A stretch of 64,000 nt of DNA from NCBI GenBank assembly GCA_035465395.1, contig DATHRK010000084.1, positions 1 through 64,000 on the forward strand, in the 5' to 3' direction. Shown here one piece after another: positions 60,515-64,000 of this stretch. This DNA is from DATHRK01 sp035465395 (lineage in GTDB: Bacteria; Gemmatimonadota; Gemmatimonadetes; Longimicrobiales; RSA9). The notes below the pieces were generated by a model, which worked only from the letters and a program-made list of their open reading frames with translations, ran no database searches and was not told where the DNA came from. The stretch's first letter is position 1. The number at the start of each line of letters is the position of its first letter. The position numbers and the translations under genes are program-made.

Positions 60515-61069
60515 TCAGGTGGCGAGGCCGATTTCGTCGGCGATGCTCCGCATCGCCTCGATGACGTTCGCGATGTGCTCGTCGAGCGGCACGCCCAACA
60601 GCTCGGCCCCGCGTACCACGTCGTCCCGGTCGACCCCGCGCGCGAAGGTCGCGTCCTTCATCTTCTTCTTCACGGACTTCGGCTTCATGTCCGAGATCCC
60701 GCTCGGGCGAACGAGCGCGGTGGCCGTGACCAAACCGGTGATTTCGTCACACGCCACGAGGGTCCTGTCCAGCTCGGTTTCCGGCTGCACCCCCGTGAAG
60801 TCCGACCGGTGCGCCAGGATGGCGTGCAGGACTTCCTCCGGATAACCTCGTTCGCGTAACGCGTCGACCGCCACGCGGGGGTGCTCGTCGGGGTGCTTTT
60901 CCCAGTCCAGGTCGTGGAGCAGGCCCGCCATCCCCCACAGATCCTCGTCCGCTCCGCGGCGCCGGGCGTAGAAGCGCACGGCGGCTTCCACCGATTTCAT
61001 GTGGTTGCGAAGGCCTTCGCTGTCGACCCAGGACTCCAGCAGCGACAGCGCATCCGCTCTCGTTGGCAC
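60515..61069 (-). CDS. HD-domain phosphohydrolase-like protein
   Basis: 184 residues from GTG 61069, preceded by GGAGG. HD-type motifs: NHMKSVEAAVRFYARRRG, WGMAGLLHDLDWEKHPDEHP with the HD pair, ILAHRSDFTG and a conserved Asp in VACDEITGLV. The family hydrolyses phosphate esters of nucleotides and other metabolites. The C-terminal part (KKKMKDATFARGVDRDDV, VIEAMRSIADEIG) is helical. Substrate unknown. Convergent with the histone-like gene. Confidence 0.88.
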   Translation of the reverse strand: MPTRADALSLLESWVDSEGLRNHMKSVEAAVRFYARRRGADEDLWGMAGLLHDLDWEKHPDEHPRVAVDALRERGYPEEVLHAILAHRSDFTGVQPETELDRTLVACDEITGLVTATALVRPSGISDMKPKSVKKKMKDATFARGVDRDDVVRGAELLGVPLDEHIANVIEAMRSIADEIGLAT

Positions 61070-61275
61070 CCGCCCTCCTCGCGGTCGTCGTGTCGGGACC
61101 GTCCGGGCGTGCACCCGCGCGGCCGGGAGTGATCAATGTCGGGGAATTGAACGGCCGTCCGCAAACGCGCTTGCCCCTTCGTCCAGCGCGCCCCTAGTGT
61201 GCCCGCGCCGGCGTCGGCCAGCCGCCGACGCGCATCGGCAGGACGGGATGCTGCAGCCGCTGCGAAGGAGATCGC

Positions 61276-62249
<974 letters not shown>

Positions 62250-62250
<1 letters not shown>

Positions 62251-63488
62251 TGGCCCACGAACGACTCGACGCGGCCCTGGAACGGGCGGTCGGCGTCCTG
62301 CGCGAGGCCGGGACGGCCAAAGGGGACGAATCGATCGTCGTCGCCGTGCGTCCGCCCAGCGAGGAGCGGGGCCCCCGCGTACTCCTGGCCGGAGGTGGCG
62401 AGCGCGAGTTCCTGCGCATGAACTCCAACTCCTATCTGGGAATGTCGCTCCGCCCCGCGGTGATCGAAGCCGAAGAATCGGCCACGCGACGCTACGGCGC
62501 GGGACCCGGGGCGGTCCGCTTCATCAGCGGCACCTACGAGCCGCACGTGGAGCTGGAGCGGAGACTGGCGGCCTTCCACCAGAGGGATGCGGCGATGATC
62601 TTCAGCTCCGCCTACGCCAGCGTGGTGAGCACGATCGCACCCCTCACCGACGACGGCACGTTGCTGATAAGCGACGAGCTGAACCACAACTGCATTATCA
62701 ACGCCATTCGCCTGTCACGACCCCTGGCGAAGAAGATTTACGCACACAACGACATGGGCGCCCTGGAGCAGGTCCTCGAGGAGGCCGCAGCGACCCCGGA
62801 GGATTCGCGCGCACGGCGTGTGCTGCTGGTCACGGACGGCATATTCAGCATGCGCGGCGATCACGCCCCGCTGGATGAGGTCGTGGCACTTGCCCGTCAT
62901 TACGATGAGGCGTTCGCCGAGAACGTCGTCGTGATCGTGGACGACTCACACGGAGTGGGTGCATTCGGTGACACCGGGCGCGGCGTGGAGGAGTATTGCG
63001 CGGCACGCGCCGACATCCTCGTCGCGACGCTTGGCAAGGCGCTCGGCGTGAATGGCGGCTACGTCGCGGCGTCCAGGTCCGTCATCGACTATCTGCGAGA
63101 GTCGTCGATGATGTACATCTACTCCAACCCCATTACCCCGGGAGAGGCGCAGGCGGCCGCCGCTGCGCTCGAGATCCTGGACAGCGAGCGCGGCCGGGCC
63201 CTGCTGGGGCGGCTGCGGGAGCTCACCGCCCGATTCGAGCGGGGCCTGGTCGAGCGAGGCTTCGAAGTGATCCCCGGAGAGCACCCCGTGGTGCCGCTCA
63301 TGGTGCGCGACACGGACCGCACGCGCCGGCTGGTCGCCCACCTGTACGAGAACGGTGTGCTGGCCACCGGTCTCGCCTATCCGGTCGTGCCGCGAGGCGA
63401 CGAAGAGATCCGCTTCCAGATCAACGCCGACCACACCGAGGCGGACGTCGACAGCGTGCTGGAGGTCCTCGCGGAGTTCGGCGCCTAG
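62250..63488 (+). CDS. kbl: 2-amino-3-ketobutyrate CoA ligase (glycine C-acetyltransferase)
   Basis: 412-residue alpha-oxoamine synthase family PLP enzyme. FLRMNSNSYLGMS, GAGPGAVRFISGTYEPHVELE, SDELNHNCIINAI, TDGIFSMRGDHAPL, VDDSHGVGAFG and the PLP lysine in ATLGKALGVNGGY are all present. It cleaves 2-amino-3-oxobutyrate with CoA to glycine and acetyl-CoA. Length and motifs are normal, and the 1-nt overlap with the dehydrogenase shows a two-gene operon. Other members of the family (serine palmitoyltransferase, KAPA synthase) look similar, but the context decides. Confidence 0.92.
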
Positions 63489-63512
63489 CGGGTCGCTGAG
63501 ACCTTCTGGGCG

Positions 63513-64000
63513 TCAGCCGTGGAAGGCCTTCAACAGGTCCCGTAGCTCGGCCGGCTCCGACACCGGCGCGGCGCAGGTGCGGCCGACGCACAGGTACGCC
63601 CGGGGGGAGGCGCCGTCGATCATGGCGCGGACCGCATCGGGAAGGGGGTGCGCGGCTCCGTCGACGTCCTCGGCGTGGATGCGGCGGACGACGGTTCGGG
63701 GCCGGGGCGTTTCCAACGCCGCCAGCCAGAGGTCCGCGTCGGCCTGGTCGGCTACCACGACCATCGTGCTGACGGGGCCGGTGGCCCAGTCGGCGGCGCG
63801 CAGCCACGTGGCCATCGCCGTGGGCGCGCGCTCGGCCACGCGGGTGAATGCGCCCAACGCGCCGGCCGCCCGCTCCCGCAGGTCGCCGGCCTCGGGCCCT
63901 GACCCGAGCAGCGCCGCGAGCCGGAGCAGTCCCAGCGCGGCCGAGGCCGGCGGGGAGGGCGACGGCGCATCGGTCACGCCGTGCAGGGGCTCGGTCAGGA
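63513..64000 (-). CDS. YyaL/SSP411-like thioredoxin-domain protein, C-terminal part (cut by window edge)
   Basis: The frame runs to the end of the window, so the 5' part is missing; the internal GTG at 63977 is not the real start. The visible residues (ALGLLRLAALLGSG, ERAPTAMATWLRAADWA, then VRRIHAEDVDGA and PRAYLCVGRTCAAPVSEPAELRDLL) match the C-terminal end of the YyaL/SSP411 (DUF255) family, thioredoxin-fold plus glycosidase-like helical proteins of uncertain function. Convergent with kbl. Confidence 0.75.
   Translation of the reverse strand, partial: LTEPLHGVTDAPSPSPPASAALGLLRLAALLGSGPEAGDLRERAAGALGAFTRVAERAPTAMATWLRAADWATGPVSTMVVVADQADADLWLAALETPRPRTVVRRIHAEDVDGAAHPLPDAVRAMIDGASPRAYLCVGRTCAAPVSEPAELRDLLKAFHG

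Overview
This 64-kb window is a stretch of chromosome from a very GC-rich bacterium. Genes are tightly packed, often with 1-4 nt overlaps, and GTG, TTG and possibly CTG starts are common. No tRNA, rRNA, CRISPR array, integrase or insertion sequence was recognised, and no gap between genes exceeds 300 bases. The mix of gene families (DinB proteins, secreted dipeptidase and amidohydrolase, lone receivers, hopanoid synthesis, many exported proteins of unknown role) suggests a free-living Gram-negative soil or sediment organism. Gemmatimonadota or a relative is my best guess, inferred from gene content only.

Layout. 0-12.3 kb, mostly minus strand: an exported unknown, a chloramphenicol-acetyltransferase-like protein and an EF-G paralogue; then rhomboid protease, D-Ala-D-Ala ligase, a PLP beta-synthase with CBS domains, a TonB-like lipoprotein and MutS. 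12.5-20.1 kb: exported unknown, metallo-beta-lactamase-fold lipoprotein, Ca2+/Na+ antiporter, 2-oxoglutarate dehydrogenase E1 and a two-component system. 20.3-26.1 kb, plus strand: di-haem cytochrome c with a repeat tail, metallophosphoesterase, DinB protein, a class D beta-lactamase homologue that has lost its catalytic Ser and Lys, D-amino-acid oxidase and a helix-hairpin-helix protein. 26.1-36 kb: uridine kinase, DUF429, DinB and membrane dipeptidase on the minus strand; a uracil-DNA-glycosylase-like protein and an MBL-fold enzyme on the plus strand; TrpS; two single-domain receivers, one degenerate; an HNH nuclease.

36.1-54.1 kb is one long minus-strand array and the most notable part. 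Read from its 5' end it encodes squalene-hopene cyclase, HpnH, HpnA, HpnG, type 2 IPP isomerase, class I HMG-CoA reductase, mevalonate kinase, a mevalonate-(di)phosphate decarboxylase and an archaeal-type isopentenyl phosphate kinase, followed by an amidohydrolase, a histone-deacetylase-family enzyme, a methyltransferase, an M24 peptidase, an orphan GvpL/F protein and PriA. There is no phosphomevalonate kinase gene. An isopentenyl phosphate kinase plus a decarboxylase with an altered substrate-loop residue points to the alternative mevalonate route (mevalonate to mevalonate-5-P to isopentenyl-P to IPP), physically joined to C35 hopanoid synthesis.

54.3-64 kb: CarB, a tiny membrane protein, a zinc-ribbon protein, small unknowns, a histone-H1-like Lys-rich protein closed by a strong terminator, an HD-domain protein, a threonine-to-glycine operon (SDR threonine dehydrogenase and 2-amino-3-ketobutyrate CoA ligase) and the 3' end of a YyaL/SSP411-like gene cut by the window edge.
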